Assembly: GCA_002436025.1 (NCBI GenBank)
Contig: DIXM01000003.1
Location: 1 to 64,000, forward strand
DNA: 64,000 bases
Reading direction: 5' to 3'
Origin: a candidate division Hyd24-12 bacterium UBA6080
GTDB taxonomy: Bacteria > Fermentibacterota > Fermentibacteria > Fermentibacterales > JCC-6
Positions 17,559 through 25,905 of the stretch are shown in pieces. The notes below the pieces were generated by a model, which did no database searches, was not told the DNA's origin, and saw nothing but the letters and a program-made list of their open reading frames with translations. The stretch's first letter is position 1. Each line of letters opens with the position of its first letter. Position numbers and translations under genes: made by a program.

Positions 17559-18385
17559 GCGGCATTCACGCCTCCGCCGCCGGCGGGCTGTGCGCCTGCG
17601 CCGTACGGGTTTCAGCCATGGGCATACCGACGGCACAGATCTTCACATCAAACCCCAGGCGATACTGCGACGGCCCTGTGCCCGACGCAGAAGCGGAGGA
17701 GTTCAGAGAACTTTCCGCCGGGGTCGTGTACATCTCACACTGCTCGTACCTCATCAACATGGCGTCCTGGAGGCCCGACATTCATGAGAGATCGTCCGAT
17801 GCGCTGAGATCGGAGCTCATCCGGTGCTCGGTGCTCGGAATTCCCCTTTGCGTCCTTCACCCCGGTTCCGCGACGGGGCAGGAGAGGGGGGCTGCCATCG
17901 AACGGGCCGCCAATTCCATCCGGGAGGTTCTCGAGGGCTGTTCGCCGGATACCGTTCTTCTTCTCGAGAACACAGTGGGGGCGGGAGGCTCACTTTGCGG
18001 AGACCTCTTTGAACTGAGGGACCTGCTTCGCCTCATCGACCTGCCCGGCAGGACGGGCGCATGCATCGACACCGCCCACGCCCACGGGCGGGGTTACGAG
18101 CTTGATTCCGCCAGGGGCGCGGCGTCATTCTGCGGCGAGCTCCACGGCATTTTCGGTGCTTCCCTCATGGCCTTCCACCTCAACGACTCCAAAGTGGAGA
18201 GGGGAAGCGGAAGCGACAGGCATCAGAACCCGGGTGAGGGAATGATCGGAATTGAAGCGCTTTCAGTTATCGAGGCGTTCCCGGAGTTCAGCGGGCTTCC
18301 CGCGGTGCTCGAAACACCGGGGGATGACGGCGACAGGCTTGCCGGCCTTCGCATGATCAGGGAACACGCCCGTGCATTGACCTGA
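17552..18385 (+). CDS. nfo: endonuclease IV (AP endonuclease family 2)
   Basis: This 277-residue zinc enzyme cleaves DNA at abasic sites during base excision repair. TIM-barrel motifs appear in order: GIHASAAGGL, FTSNPR, ISHCSYLINMAS, LHPGSATG, LLENTVGAGGSL, CIDTAHAHGRGYEL, and HLNDSKVERGSGSDRHQNPGEG, carrying most expected zinc ligands. TTG 17552 gives the conserved start and overlaps the upstream stop by 7 bases. A second AP nuclease, exonuclease III, is encoded at 28628-29410, so the cell has both repair routes. Confidence 0.92.
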   Translation: MLSGIHASAAGGLCACAVRVSAMGIPTAQIFTSNPRRYCDGPVPDAEAEEFRELSAGVVYISHCSYLINMASWRPDIHERSSDALRSELIRCSVLGIPLCVLHPGSATGQERGAAIERAANSIREVLEGCSPDTVLLLENTVGAGGSLCGDLFELRDLLRLIDLPGRTGACIDTAHAHGRGYELDSARGAASFCGELHGIFGASLMAFHLNDSKVERGSGSDRHQNPGEGMIGIEALSVIEAFPEFSGLPAVLETPGDDGDRLAGLRMIREHARALT

Positions 18386-18404
18386 ACTGCGCCGCGGATA
18401 TATT
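18377..18404 (+). promoter_or_regulatory. promoter of gdhA
   Basis: TTGACC (18377-18382) and TATATT (18399-18404) with a 16-base spacer form the best sigma-70 match in the window. The -35 box abuts the TGA stop of nfo. The leader to the ATG at 18498 would be about 87 bases and shows no obvious riboswitch. Confidence 0.65.
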
Positions 18405-18497
18405 CAAAATGCTCCGGGTTGAACGGTACGGATTCACCGCGTGATCCGGAGTGTTCCGTTTATCTGGCGAAGCCCTAATCTGTTGGAGGTTCGAGGG

Positions 18498-19850
18498 ATG
18501 TTGAACGACATCTACAGAAGCGTTGTTGAGAAGGATCCCAATCAGCCCGAGTTCCACCAGGCCGTACAGGAGGTTCTCGAGAGCCTTGAAGTTGTGCTTG
18601 AGAAGCATCCCGAGCTTCGCCGGATGAAGATAGTCGAGCGCCTTGTCGAGCCCGAGCGCGTCATCATGTTCAGGATCCCCTGGACCACCGACGACGGCGA
18701 GATCATGGTCAACCGTGGTTTCCGCATCGAGTTCAACGGCGCCATTGGCCCCTACAAGGGCGGGCTCCGTTTTCACCCCTCGGTGAACCTGGGCATACTC
18801 AAGTTCCTGGGATTCGAACAGATCTTCAAGAACGCCCTGACCGGCGTCCCCATGGGCGGCGGCAAGGGCGGCAGCGACTTCGACCCCAAGGGCAAGAGCG
18901 ACCTTGAGGTCATGCGGTTCTGCCAGAGCCTCATGAGCGAGCTCTTCCGCCACATCGGCCCCTACACCGACATCCCGGCGGGCGACATCGGCGTGGGCGG
19001 CCGCGAGATCGGCTTCATGTTCGGCCAGTACAAGAAACTTCGCAACGAGTGGAGCGGCGTTCTCACGGGCAAGGGCCTCGAGTACGGCGGAAGCCTCATC
19101 AGGCCCCAGGCCACAGGTTACGGTTCGGTGTACTTCGGCGAAGAGATGCTGAAGACCAGGGGCAAGAGCTATCAGGGTCTCACCTGCCTTGTCTCGGGCA
19201 GCGGCAACGTTGCCCAGTACACGACCGAGAAGATCAACCAGCTCGGCGGCAGGGTCGTGACGCTCAGCGACAGCTCCGGCTACATCTACGACGAAGAGGG
19301 CATCAACTCCGAGAAACTCGAGTTCCTCATGAACCTCAAGAACGTCCGCCGCGGCAGGATCAGCGAATACGCAGACAAGTACCCGAAGGCCGTCTACACA
19401 GCCGTAGACCCCGACCTCGACTACAACCCGCTCTGGAACCACAAGGCGGATTGCGCGTTCCCCAGCGCGACCCAGAACGAGATCAACGGGAAGGACGCCC
19501 AGAACCTCGTGAACAACGGCGTGTTCCTTGTTTCCGAGGGCGCCAACATGCCCACCACCCCCGACGGCGTCGAGATCTTCCTTGAGAAGCGCCTCCTCTA
19601 CGGTCCCGGCAAGGCAGCGAACGCTGGCGGCGTGGCCACCAGTGGTCTCGAGATGGCCCAGAACGCGGCCTTCACCTGCTGGAGCAAGGAAGAAGTGGAC
19701 AAGAAGCTCCACCAGATCATGATCAACATCCACCGCCAGGCCTACGATGCCGCCGAGAAGTACGGCAAGCCCGGCAACTACGTTCTCGGTGCGAACGCCG
19801 CCGGCTTCATGAAGGTCGCCAACGCCATGATCGCCCAGGGCGTCGTCTAG
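18498..19850 (+). CDS. gdhA: glutamate dehydrogenase (hexameric, GdhA type)
   Basis: This 450-residue enzyme interconverts glutamate with 2-oxoglutarate and ammonia. It has the substrate domain with NGAIGPYKGGLRFHPSVN, the catalytic lysine in PMGGGKGGSDFDPKG, and IPAGDIGVGGREIGFMFGQYK. The dinucleotide domain begins with LVSGSGNVAQYTTEKI, and the ADSSG-like SDSSGYIYD after the second strand points to the NADP-type clade, though cofactor use should be measured. ATG 18498 has GGAGG eight bases upstream. Codon use is unusually uniform, as in highly expressed genes. Its stop codon abuts a half copy of a palindromic repeat, and a hairpin follows. Confidence 0.95.
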   Translation: MLNDIYRSVVEKDPNQPEFHQAVQEVLESLEVVLEKHPELRRMKIVERLVEPERVIMFRIPWTTDDGEIMVNRGFRIEFNGAIGPYKGGLRFHPSVNLGILKFLGFEQIFKNALTGVPMGGGKGGSDFDPKGKSDLEVMRFCQSLMSELFRHIGPYTDIPAGDIGVGGREIGFMFGQYKKLRNEWSGVLTGKGLEYGGSLIRPQATGYGSVYFGEEMLKTRGKSYQGLTCLVSGSGNVAQYTTEKINQLGGRVVTLSDSSGYIYDEEGINSEKLEFLMNLKNVRRGRISEYADKYPKAVYTAVDPDLDYNPLWNHKADCAFPSATQNEINGKDAQNLVNNGVFLVSEGANMPTTPDGVEIFLEKRLLYGPGKAANAGGVATSGLEMAQNAAFTCWSKEEVDKKLHQIMINIHRQAYDAAEKYGKPGNYVLGANAAGFMKVANAMIAQGVV

Positions 19851-19876
19851 GGGACGGACTTAGATAGTTTAGTTTG
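19850..19876 (+). repeat. half copy of the palindromic element found at 43179-43329
   Basis: This 27-base sequence starts GGGGACGGACTTAGATAG and differs from the arm at 43179 at only two positions. Its first G is the last base of the gdhA TAG stop. There is no matching inverted arm downstream, so it is a solo end or decayed copy. Confidence 0.7.
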
Positions 19877-19890
19877 CTGATGTAAGCTAA

Positions 19891-19919
19891 AGGGGGCGCT
19901 GCTTTTGGTGGTGCCCCCT
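19891..19919 (+). terminator. hairpin terminator after gdhA
   Basis: AGGGGGCGC and GTGCCCCCT form a stem of about nine pairs (one G-U) around an 11-base loop. Only a weak pyrimidine run follows, so termination may be partial and let transcription continue into the redox operon. Confidence 0.5.
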
Positions 19920-19973
19920 CTCCGTTTCAGGACTGTTGTCAATTGGTTCGGATGCAAACGGAAAGGAAAGTGC

Positions 19974-20438
19974 ATGAAGCGATCCTTCGCTGAACTGGCC
20001 CGGGAATCCCGTGGAAGCTCCGAGGCGGTGATCCCCCTGCTTCAGGCGGCCCAGACCGAGTTCGGGTTCATTTCCAGAGAGACCATCACCGGAATCGCTG
20101 AAGCCACGGGGGAGCCCGAAGCACAGATCTACGGTGTGGCCTCGTTCTACAGCCAGTTCTCGTTCACCCCGTCCGGCAAGCACATAATCCGGGTATGCAC
20201 GGGCACCGCATGCCATGTGGCGGGCGCCGGAAGAATCGTCGAGGCGCTCTCCATTGAGCTTGGGGTCGCTCCGGGCGGCACCACAGAAGACATGCTCTTC
20301 ACGCTGCATACGGTGGCCTGCCTTGGTTGCTGCTCACTGTCTCCCGTGATGATGATCGACGGGGAAACCTTTGGAAAACTCACCCCTCCGGGAGCCGTCA
20401 AGGTTCTCAGGGAGTTCGCCACGGGAGGTCCCCGATGA
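19974..20438 (+). CDS. thioredoxin-like [2Fe-2S] subunit (NuoE/HydC type)
   Basis: This 154-residue small subunit has a helical N-terminal part (EAVIPLLQAAQTEFGFISRETI) followed by a thioredoxin-fold ferredoxin. The four cluster cysteines are in CTGTACHVAGAG and VACLGCCSLSP. In multimeric NADH-linked flavoprotein complexes this subunit docks to the NuoF/HydB protein and carries one [2Fe-2S] cluster. ATG 19974 has GAAAGGAAAG upstream. It overlaps the next gene by ATGA, and three genes form one operon. By order and domain content it corresponds to HydC of bifurcating hydrogenases or StnC of the Sporomusa-type transhydrogenase. Confidence 0.88.
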   Translation: MKRSFAELARESRGSSEAVIPLLQAAQTEFGFISRETITGIAEATGEPEAQIYGVASFYSQFSFTPSGKHIIRVCTGTACHVAGAGRIVEALSIELGVAPGGTTEDMLFTLHTVACLGCCSLSPVMMIDGETFGKLTPPGAVKVLREFATGGPR

Positions 20439-22147
20439 GGAAGCTGCTTGTTGGAACCGGCACCTGCGGCCTTTCCGCCGGAGCCGGGAAAGTCATCGAA
20501 GCCCTTCGCAACAATCCCGGGGAGTATGAGCTGTCGGGAACCGGCTGCATCGGCATGTGCTTTGTTGAGCCCCTGCTCGAGGTCAGGGACGGAGACTCTC
20601 GCAGGATCTACGGGGAAGTCACACCCGAGCTGGCCCTTTCCATCGCGTCGGGCGCCGACCCTGTAGATAACCTGGTGTGGAGCGACGACGGTCGGGGCAG
20701 CCATGCCGACTTCCTGGAAAAGCAGGACAGACTTGTGCTTCGCAACTGCGGAGTCATCAATCCCGACAGCATGGACGACTACATCGCCACCGGCGGTTAC
20801 GAGGCCCTTCGCATGGCATGGGAAATGACCCCGGGGGAGATCATCCAGATCATGAAGGACTCGGGCCTCAGAGGCAGGGGCGGGGCGGGGTTTCCCACCG
20901 GCATGAAATGGTCTTTCGCCGCGTCGGCTGCGGGCGAGGACAAGTACATCATCTGCAACGCCGACGAGGGCGACCCCGGCGCTTTCATGGACAGGTCGAT
21001 CATCGAGGGCGACCCTCACGCGGTGATCGAGGGCATGTTCATCGCCGCACGGGCCATCGGAGCGGCCAACGGCTACATCTACTGCCGGGCCGAGTACCCC
21101 CTTGCCGTGAAACGGCTGGAGAACGCCATTGCTCAGGCCGGGGAGCGCGGTTTCGCGCAGGGTGTGCACCTCAAGGTGAAAATGGGCGCGGGAGCCTTTG
21201 TCTGCGGCGAAGAAACCGCCCTGTTCCGTAGTATCGAGGGAAAGAGGGGCATGCCAACCTTCCGCCCGCCCTACCCGGCGGAGAAGGGGCTGTTTGCCAA
21301 GCCCACGAACAACAACAACGTGGAAACCTACGCATGCGTTCCATGGATCGTGAGGAACGGCGTCAAGGCGTTCCGGGAGCGAGGCACCGAGAAGAGCCCC
21401 GGCACCAAGGTGTTCGCGCTGGCGGGAAAGGTGAAGCGGGGAGGCCTGGCCGAGGTGGCAATGGGCACACCCATCCGTCACCTGGTTTTCGGCATCGGCG
21501 GCGGCATCAAGAAGGACAAGGCATTCAAGGCCGTACAAATGGGCGGCCCGTCCGGTGGCTGCATCCCCGAGCATCTGGCGGACACTCCGGTTGATTTCGA
21601 ATCCATACCCGCAACCGGTGCGATAATGGGTTCGGGCGGCATGGTGGTAATGGATGAAACAAGCTGCATGGTGGACATCGCCAGATTCTTCCTGAACTTC
21701 ACCTGCGACGAGTCGTGCGGCAAATGCACATTCTGCAGGGTGGGAAACCGCCGGCTGCTTGAAACCCTCGAACGCATAACCGCAGGCGAGGGCCGGGAGG
21801 AGGACATTCCCTTCCTCGAAACGCTTGGCAGGCAGATCATCGACGGCAGCCTGTGCGGTCTGGGGCAGACCGCCCCAAACCCCATCCTCACCACGCTGCG
21901 CTACTTCAGGAACGAGTACGAGGCCCACATTCAGGAGAAGAAGTGTCCGGCAGGCTCATGCAGGGCGTTGATCAAGTTCACGGTGAACCCTGAGACCTGC
22001 AAGGCCTGCACCCTGTGCGCGAAAGCGTGCCCTGTGAACGCAGTGAGCGGACAGAGGGGGCAGGTTCACTCCATTGACCAGCACAAGTGCACGAAGTGCG
22101 GCGCGTGTTACGATGCCTGCCCCTTCGATGCCATAATCAGGGAATAG
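20435..22147 (+). CDS. NADH-binding flavoprotein subunit (HydB/NuoF type)
   Basis: This 570-residue protein has four parts. Residues 1-85 are a thioredoxin-like [2Fe-2S] domain with a reduced cysteine set (GTCG, GCIGMC). Residues about 110-330 form the FMN/NADH fold, with GLRGRGGAGFPTGMKW, CNADEGDPGAFMDR and GAGAFVCGEETALFRSIEG. A SLBB domain follows, then the NuoF [4Fe-4S] site CDESCGKCTFCRVGNRR and SLCGLGQ. The last 60 residues hold two ferredoxin clusters, CKACTLCAKACP and CTKCGACYDACP. The two extra clusters are what distinguishes HydB-like from plain NuoF proteins. It should oxidise or reduce NAD(H) in the complex. Confidence 0.9.
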   Translation: MRKLLVGTGTCGLSAGAGKVIEALRNNPGEYELSGTGCIGMCFVEPLLEVRDGDSRRIYGEVTPELALSIASGADPVDNLVWSDDGRGSHADFLEKQDRLVLRNCGVINPDSMDDYIATGGYEALRMAWEMTPGEIIQIMKDSGLRGRGGAGFPTGMKWSFAASAAGEDKYIICNADEGDPGAFMDRSIIEGDPHAVIEGMFIAARAIGAANGYIYCRAEYPLAVKRLENAIAQAGERGFAQGVHLKVKMGAGAFVCGEETALFRSIEGKRGMPTFRPPYPAEKGLFAKPTNNNNVETYACVPWIVRNGVKAFRERGTEKSPGTKVFALAGKVKRGGLAEVAMGTPIRHLVFGIGGGIKKDKAFKAVQMGGPSGGCIPEHLADTPVDFESIPATGAIMGSGGMVVMDETSCMVDIARFFLNFTCDESCGKCTFCRVGNRRLLETLERITAGEGREEDIPFLETLGRQIIDGSLCGLGQTAPNPILTTLRYFRNEYEAHIQEKKCPAGSCRALIKFTVNPETCKACTLCAKACPVNAVSGQRGQVHSIDQHKCTKCGACYDACPFDAIIRE

Positions 22148-22157
22148 GAGGTCGGTC

Positions 22158-24554
22158 TTGAAGGTTACCATCAACGGCGCAGCGGTCGAGGCGAAACCCG
22201 GCAGCACCATACTCGACACAGTGCGCGAACACGGCCTCGACACTATTCCAACGCTCTGCCACATGAAGGACACCGAGCCCTTCACTTCATGCTACGTTTG
22301 CGTCGTGGAGGTCGAGGGCAGGAGGAACCTCGCCCCGGCATGCTCCACCCCCGTCAGCGAGGGCATGGTCGTAAACACCAGCTCGCCCCGGGTGCGCGCC
22401 GCAAGGAGGACCGCTCTCGAGCTTCTTCTCTCCAACCACTGGGCGGACTGCGTTTCGCCCTGCCTCACGGGATGCCCGGGCAATGTGGACATTCAGGGCT
22501 ATCTGGCCCTGGCCGCTCAGGGAAAGTACGCCGAAGCGGTTGAACTCATAAGGGAGAGGAACCCCCTTCCGGCCGTATGCGGAAGGGTGTGCGTAAGGGC
22601 CTGTGAAGACCAGTGCTACAGGGCCGAGATCGACGAGTGCGTTTCCATCAACTGGGTGAAAAGGTTCCTGATGGAACAGGAGGGCGTATACGACAAACTC
22701 CCGCCCAGGGCCGAACCCACGGGGAAGAAAGTCGCCATCATAGGCTCCGGCCCCGCCGGTCTCACTGCCGCCTACTTCCTCGGCCTATGGGGTCATGAAC
22801 CCGTGATCATCGAGGCCATGGAAAAAGCCGGTGGAATGCTTCGTTACGGCATTCCCGAGTACAGGCTGCCCGACGAGGCCCTCGACCGCGAGATCGACTT
22901 CATAAAGAAAGCCTCCGGATGCGAGATAAGGCTCAACACCAGGGTCGGCAACACCATCACCCTCGCCGAACTCAGAAAGACGCACGACGCGGTCCTGCTC
23001 TCGCCGGGCGCGTGGGGCGGCAAGGCCATGAGGGTCGAGGGCGAAACGGACACGGTGGGTGTCGTGACCGGCGCCGACTTCCTGGTGGCAAACGCCCTGA
23101 ACCGTTCCTCCCTCAAGGGGACGGTCGTGGTGGTGGGCGGCGGCAACACAGCCATGGATGCCGCCAGGACCGCATGGAGGCTGGGGGCCGACCGCGTGAT
23201 AATCCTGTACCGGCGTACCAGGATGGAGATGCCGTGCGACAGCCTTGAGATAGAGGAAGCGCTCGAGGAGGGCATTGAACTCATGGAGCTTGCGGCTCCT
23301 GTGGGCATCGAGCGCACCCCGGACAAGGTTCTCAAGGGCCTGCGCTGCATAAGGATGACGCTTGGCGAGCCCGACGCCTCGGGAAGAAGAAGCCCCATAC
23401 CCATGGATGACAGCGAGTTCATCCTGAAGTGCGACCTGGTCGTCAGCGCCATAGGCCAGGAGCCCATTCTCACAGGGCTGAACGAAGGGCTGGGCGTAAC
23501 CCGCTGGCAAACCATCGACACCGGCAGCGATACCGGTGTTGAAACGAACCTGGCCGGGGTCTTCGCCGCCGGCGACGCCGGTTACCACGGCCCCACCGTC
23601 GTCATCGACTCGATCCGCGACGGCAGGAACGCCGCCGAGGCCATTCACGGCCACCTCACGGGAACAAGGAAGAAAACACCTTTCAGGGCCAGCAAGGGGT
23701 TCTGGGAGAAGCCGGGCCGCGACCTTCTGCCTGAAAGGGAAGAGAAGCCCGCGATTAAGCAGGGAGCGATCCATGCGGAACACAGGCGCAGCATGGATAT
23801 TGAAGTGGCCTTGCCGATCGACGCCGCCCAGTGCGCGGACGAGGCCGCCCGCTGCCTCTCCTGCGGTTGCGTCCGTTACGATGACTGCGACCTCAGGCTT
23901 CTCTGCGAGGAGTACGGCATCGACATGGACAGGTTCAGGGGCAAGACAGCCCGGGAACGGGTGGACGAGAGCCACACCCTCATGGTGTACGATGCCAACA
24001 AGTGCATACTCTGCGGCAAGTGCATACGCACGTGCACTTTCATACTGATGAAACCCGCGCTGGGATTTGTGGGCAGGGGCTTCGACACACGGGTTCGGCC
24101 CGCCATGGACCTGCCGTTCGGGGAAACCGACTGCACGGGCTGCGGCAACTGCACCGACGTGTGCCCGACAGCCGCGGTCAGTGTGAAGCTTCCGTGGCCG
24201 GGGCGGGCATGTCTTCATCACGAGGATGAAGATGCGGTCTGCAATATCTGCTCGCTCAAATGCCCGGTCACTCTCAGGCACTATTCCGCGGGCACCATCG
24301 CAGTGGGCCGGGACAGCTTCCTTTGCCCCAGGGGAAGGTTCCAGACCCCGGGCGGTCCCGACATAAGGGTCGAGGGAAGCCCCGAGGAAGCCGACGTCAT
24401 AGTTCTCAGCCCTGCTGACAGAAGGTGGCTCGAGCTCGAGTTCACCCCCATGGCGGCCCGTGTGAAGGCTGCCGAGTCCAGGGGTGTTCAAGTTGTTGGT
24501 GCCGATAACCCGGCAACTGCAGCGGGAAGGGTGTGCAGGCTGACGCGGGGATAG
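22158..24554 (+). CDS. fusion redox subunit: NuoG-type ferredoxin + NfnB/GltD-like flavoprotein + polyferredoxin
   Basis: This 798-residue protein combines three modules. Residues 1-80 are a [2Fe-2S] ferredoxin (cysteines 34, 45, 48, 62). Residues about 85-530 match NADPH-dependent glutamate synthase small subunit and NfnB: the GCPGNVDIQGYL and VCGRVCVRACEDQC cluster region, FAD loop IIGSGPAGLTAAYFLG, NAD(P) loop VVVVGGGNTAMDAARTAWRLGA, and GVFAAGDAGYHGPTVV. The C-terminal part has CILCGKCIRTC, CTGCGNCTDVCP and a NuoG-like CNICSLKCP cluster. The H-cluster motifs of HydA are absent, so this is not a hydrogenase. The start is TTG 22158 after AGGAGG. With its two partners it resembles the Sporomusa-type electron-bifurcating transhydrogenase (Stn). 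Confidence 0.85.
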   Translation: MKVTINGAAVEAKPGSTILDTVREHGLDTIPTLCHMKDTEPFTSCYVCVVEVEGRRNLAPACSTPVSEGMVVNTSSPRVRAARRTALELLLSNHWADCVSPCLTGCPGNVDIQGYLALAAQGKYAEAVELIRERNPLPAVCGRVCVRACEDQCYRAEIDECVSINWVKRFLMEQEGVYDKLPPRAEPTGKKVAIIGSGPAGLTAAYFLGLWGHEPVIIEAMEKAGGMLRYGIPEYRLPDEALDREIDFIKKASGCEIRLNTRVGNTITLAELRKTHDAVLLSPGAWGGKAMRVEGETDTVGVVTGADFLVANALNRSSLKGTVVVVGGGNTAMDAARTAWRLGADRVIILYRRTRMEMPCDSLEIEEALEEGIELMELAAPVGIERTPDKVLKGLRCIRMTLGEPDASGRRSPIPMDDSEFILKCDLVVSAIGQEPILTGLNEGLGVTRWQTIDTGSDTGVETNLAGVFAAGDAGYHGPTVVIDSIRDGRNAAEAIHGHLTGTRKKTPFRASKGFWEKPGRDLLPEREEKPAIKQGAIHAEHRRSMDIEVALPIDAAQCADEAARCLSCGCVRYDDCDLRLLCEEYGIDMDRFRGKTARERVDESHTLMVYDANKCILCGKCIRTCTFILMKPALGFVGRGFDTRVRPAMDLPFGETDCTGCGNCTDVCPTAAVSVKLPWPGRACLHHEDEDAVCNICSLKCPVTLRHYSAGTIAVGRDSFLCPRGRFQTPGGPDIRVEGSPEEADVIVLSPADRRWLELEFTPMAARVKAAESRGVQVVGADNPATAAGRVCRLTRG

Positions 24555-24576
24555 CACCTGTCCAGCATTTTAAAAT

Positions 24577-24604
24577 GGGGCGGAGGCGTCAAACCCTCCG
24601 CCCC
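24577..24604 (+). terminator. terminator of the redox operon
   Basis: GGGGCGGAGG and CCTCCGCCCC pair perfectly over ten bases around an eight-base loop, about 20 bases after the operon's last stop codon. The following CTGTCTATT is only partly T-rich. Confidence 0.65.
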
Positions 24605-24716
24605 CTGTCTATTCGGCCTTTCCGCTCTCATCTCGCGGCCCGGGGGAACACTTTGCCCATGTTTGAGCTATTGTAAGCCGGGAGGGGTGCGCAAACATCG
24701 GAAAGGATGTTCATCG

Positions 24717-25190
24717 ATGACAAGACTTCGGCTGCCCTTCCTGCTTCTTTTCGCGGCATCACTTCTTTCGGCCGACCCCGTTCAGGTCATGGAAGGCTTC
24801 ATCGATGCCGTTTACAGGTACGATGCCGAGACGGTTTTCAGCATGCTCAGCGCCGAAAACCAGGCTTCACTCTCCATGATGTTAACCATGGCCAAAATGC
24901 AGCCCGTGGCCGCGGCGGAGCAGATCAGCCGCTGGACAGGCAGGCAGTGCAGCAGCCAGGAGGTTTCCTGTCTTACTGAAACAAGCTTTGTCAGGGTCGT
25001 CCTTGATGGTCCGGTGCTTGTTTCCCAGCTCCCTGAGAGAAACCTCATCAGCTGCTCCATGGATTCCATGCGGGGCGACACGGCCATCGTGATGTGCGAG
25101 GTCGACCTGGCCTCGGGGGAAACTGAAGAAACATGCTTCGCCCTGGTCCTCGAGCAGGGTGAATGGAGAATCGGCCAGCCTTTCCTTTAG
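24717..25190 (+). CDS. small secreted protein, NTF2-like fold possible
   Basis: This 157-residue protein begins with a clear signal peptide (MTRLRLPFLLLFAASLLSADP). The mature part starts with a helix, VMEGFIDAVYRYDAETVFSMLS, and ends in FALVLEQGEWRIGQPFL. This layout is seen in small DUF4878/SnoaL-like NTF2-fold lipoproteins, but similarity is only by pattern. Three cysteines lie in the middle region and could form a disulfide outside the cytoplasm. ATG 24717 has GAAAGGATG upstream; an in-frame TTG at 24663 would spoil the signal peptide. Its last four bases overlap the convergent permease gene. Function is unknown. Confidence 0.65.
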   Translation: MTRLRLPFLLLFAASLLSADPVQVMEGFIDAVYRYDAETVFSMLSAENQASLSMMLTMAKMQPVAAAEQISRWTGRQCSSQEVSCLTETSFVRVVLDGPVLVSQLPERNLISCSMDSMRGDTAIVMCEVDLASGETEETCFALVLEQGEWRIGQPFL

Positions 25191-25900
25191 GCCATCGCCG
25201 TAAGCAACCCGAGCATCGCCATTATCACGAGTGACAGCCTCCTGAAGACCTCACCGTCCGATCTGCGCGCCAGAAGCGCTCCCGCCGCGGCGCCCAGCAC
25301 GGTGAAAGGAAGTGCCAGGATTGTTGATGGCAGGGCTTCCGGGGTCAACACACCCATCGCGGAGTACGACAACGCTCCGATCAGTCCCAGAAGCAGGAAG
25401 TAAGCCGCAAGGCATGACCTGATGCCATCCCTCCCCTCCCCGCTGGCCGCGAGCAGAAGGACAACGGGGGGGCCGCTGAAGGTTGCAAAGCCGTTTAGAA
25501 GACCACTTACCGCACCGGCAGCAAGAAGTCCCGCAGGTGTTTTGCGCAGACCTGCCCTGAGTTTCAGAAGCATTGCCGTGGACATGACAGCCACACCGAT
25601 CCCGATGGCCGTTTTGGCTGATCCGGCGGGAACCTCTCTGATCAGCCAGACCCCGACCGGTGTGAAGAGAACGCCGGCGATGGCCAAAGGAGCAAGCCCC
25701 CTCAGGTCGAGATGCTTCCTGGTCAGGATGAGAAGCACAACGTTCAGCCCGATCCCTGTGACACAGAGCATGGGAACGGCGGTTCCGGGGGGCATCATGA
25801 GAAGCAGAAGGGGCATGGCAAGCAGTGAGTACCCGAAACCGCAGAAGCCCTGAAGCGCAGCTGCCACGAACACTATCAACAGCGGAAGCGTTGAGTCCAA
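25187..25900 (-). CDS. TauE/SafE-family membrane permease
   Basis: This 237-residue protein has about seven or eight predicted membrane helices and the two repeated glycine-proline motifs of the family: ALQGFCGFGYSLLAMPLLLLM near the N terminus and GAVSGLLNGFATFSGPPVVLLL in the second half. Members export or import small anions such as sulfite, taurine-derived organosulfur compounds or sulfoacetate; the substrate here cannot be read. TTG 25900 lies five bases after the stop of the upstream gene and no better start exists. It may be co-transcribed with the three HEWGV-motif genes. Confidence 0.8.
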   Translation of the reverse strand: MDSTLPLLIVFVAAALQGFCGFGYSLLAMPLLLLMMPPGTAVPMLCVTGIGLNVVLLILTRKHLDLRGLAPLAIAGVLFTPVGVWLIREVPAGSAKTAIGIGVAVMSTAMLLKLRAGLRKTPAGLLAAGAVSGLLNGFATFSGPPVVLLLAASGEGRDGIRSCLAAYFLLLGLIGALSYSAMGVLTPEALPSTILALPFTVLGAAAGALLARRSDGEVFRRLSLVIMAMLGLLTAMA

Positions 25901-25905
25901 AAGCG

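Noticed and set aside
18357..19733. 458-codon minus-strand frame opposite gdhA
   Set aside because: The translation is a low-complexity mirror of highly biased gdhA codons (valine, alanine, leucine, histidine) and is not protein-like.
22158..24554. [FeFe]-hydrogenase catalytic subunit HydA
   Set aside because: HydB- and HydC-like neighbours made this likely, but the H-cluster signatures (TSCCP, MPC and ExMAC-type motifs) are absent and a GltD-like flavin domain occupies the middle.
20147..24557. Long open frames on the minus strand opposite the redox operon (20147-21928 and 22785-24557)
   Set aside because: They are antisense to well-supported FeS/flavin proteins, their translations are rich in histidine, glycine and arginine without family motifs, and such mirror frames are expected at this GC content.
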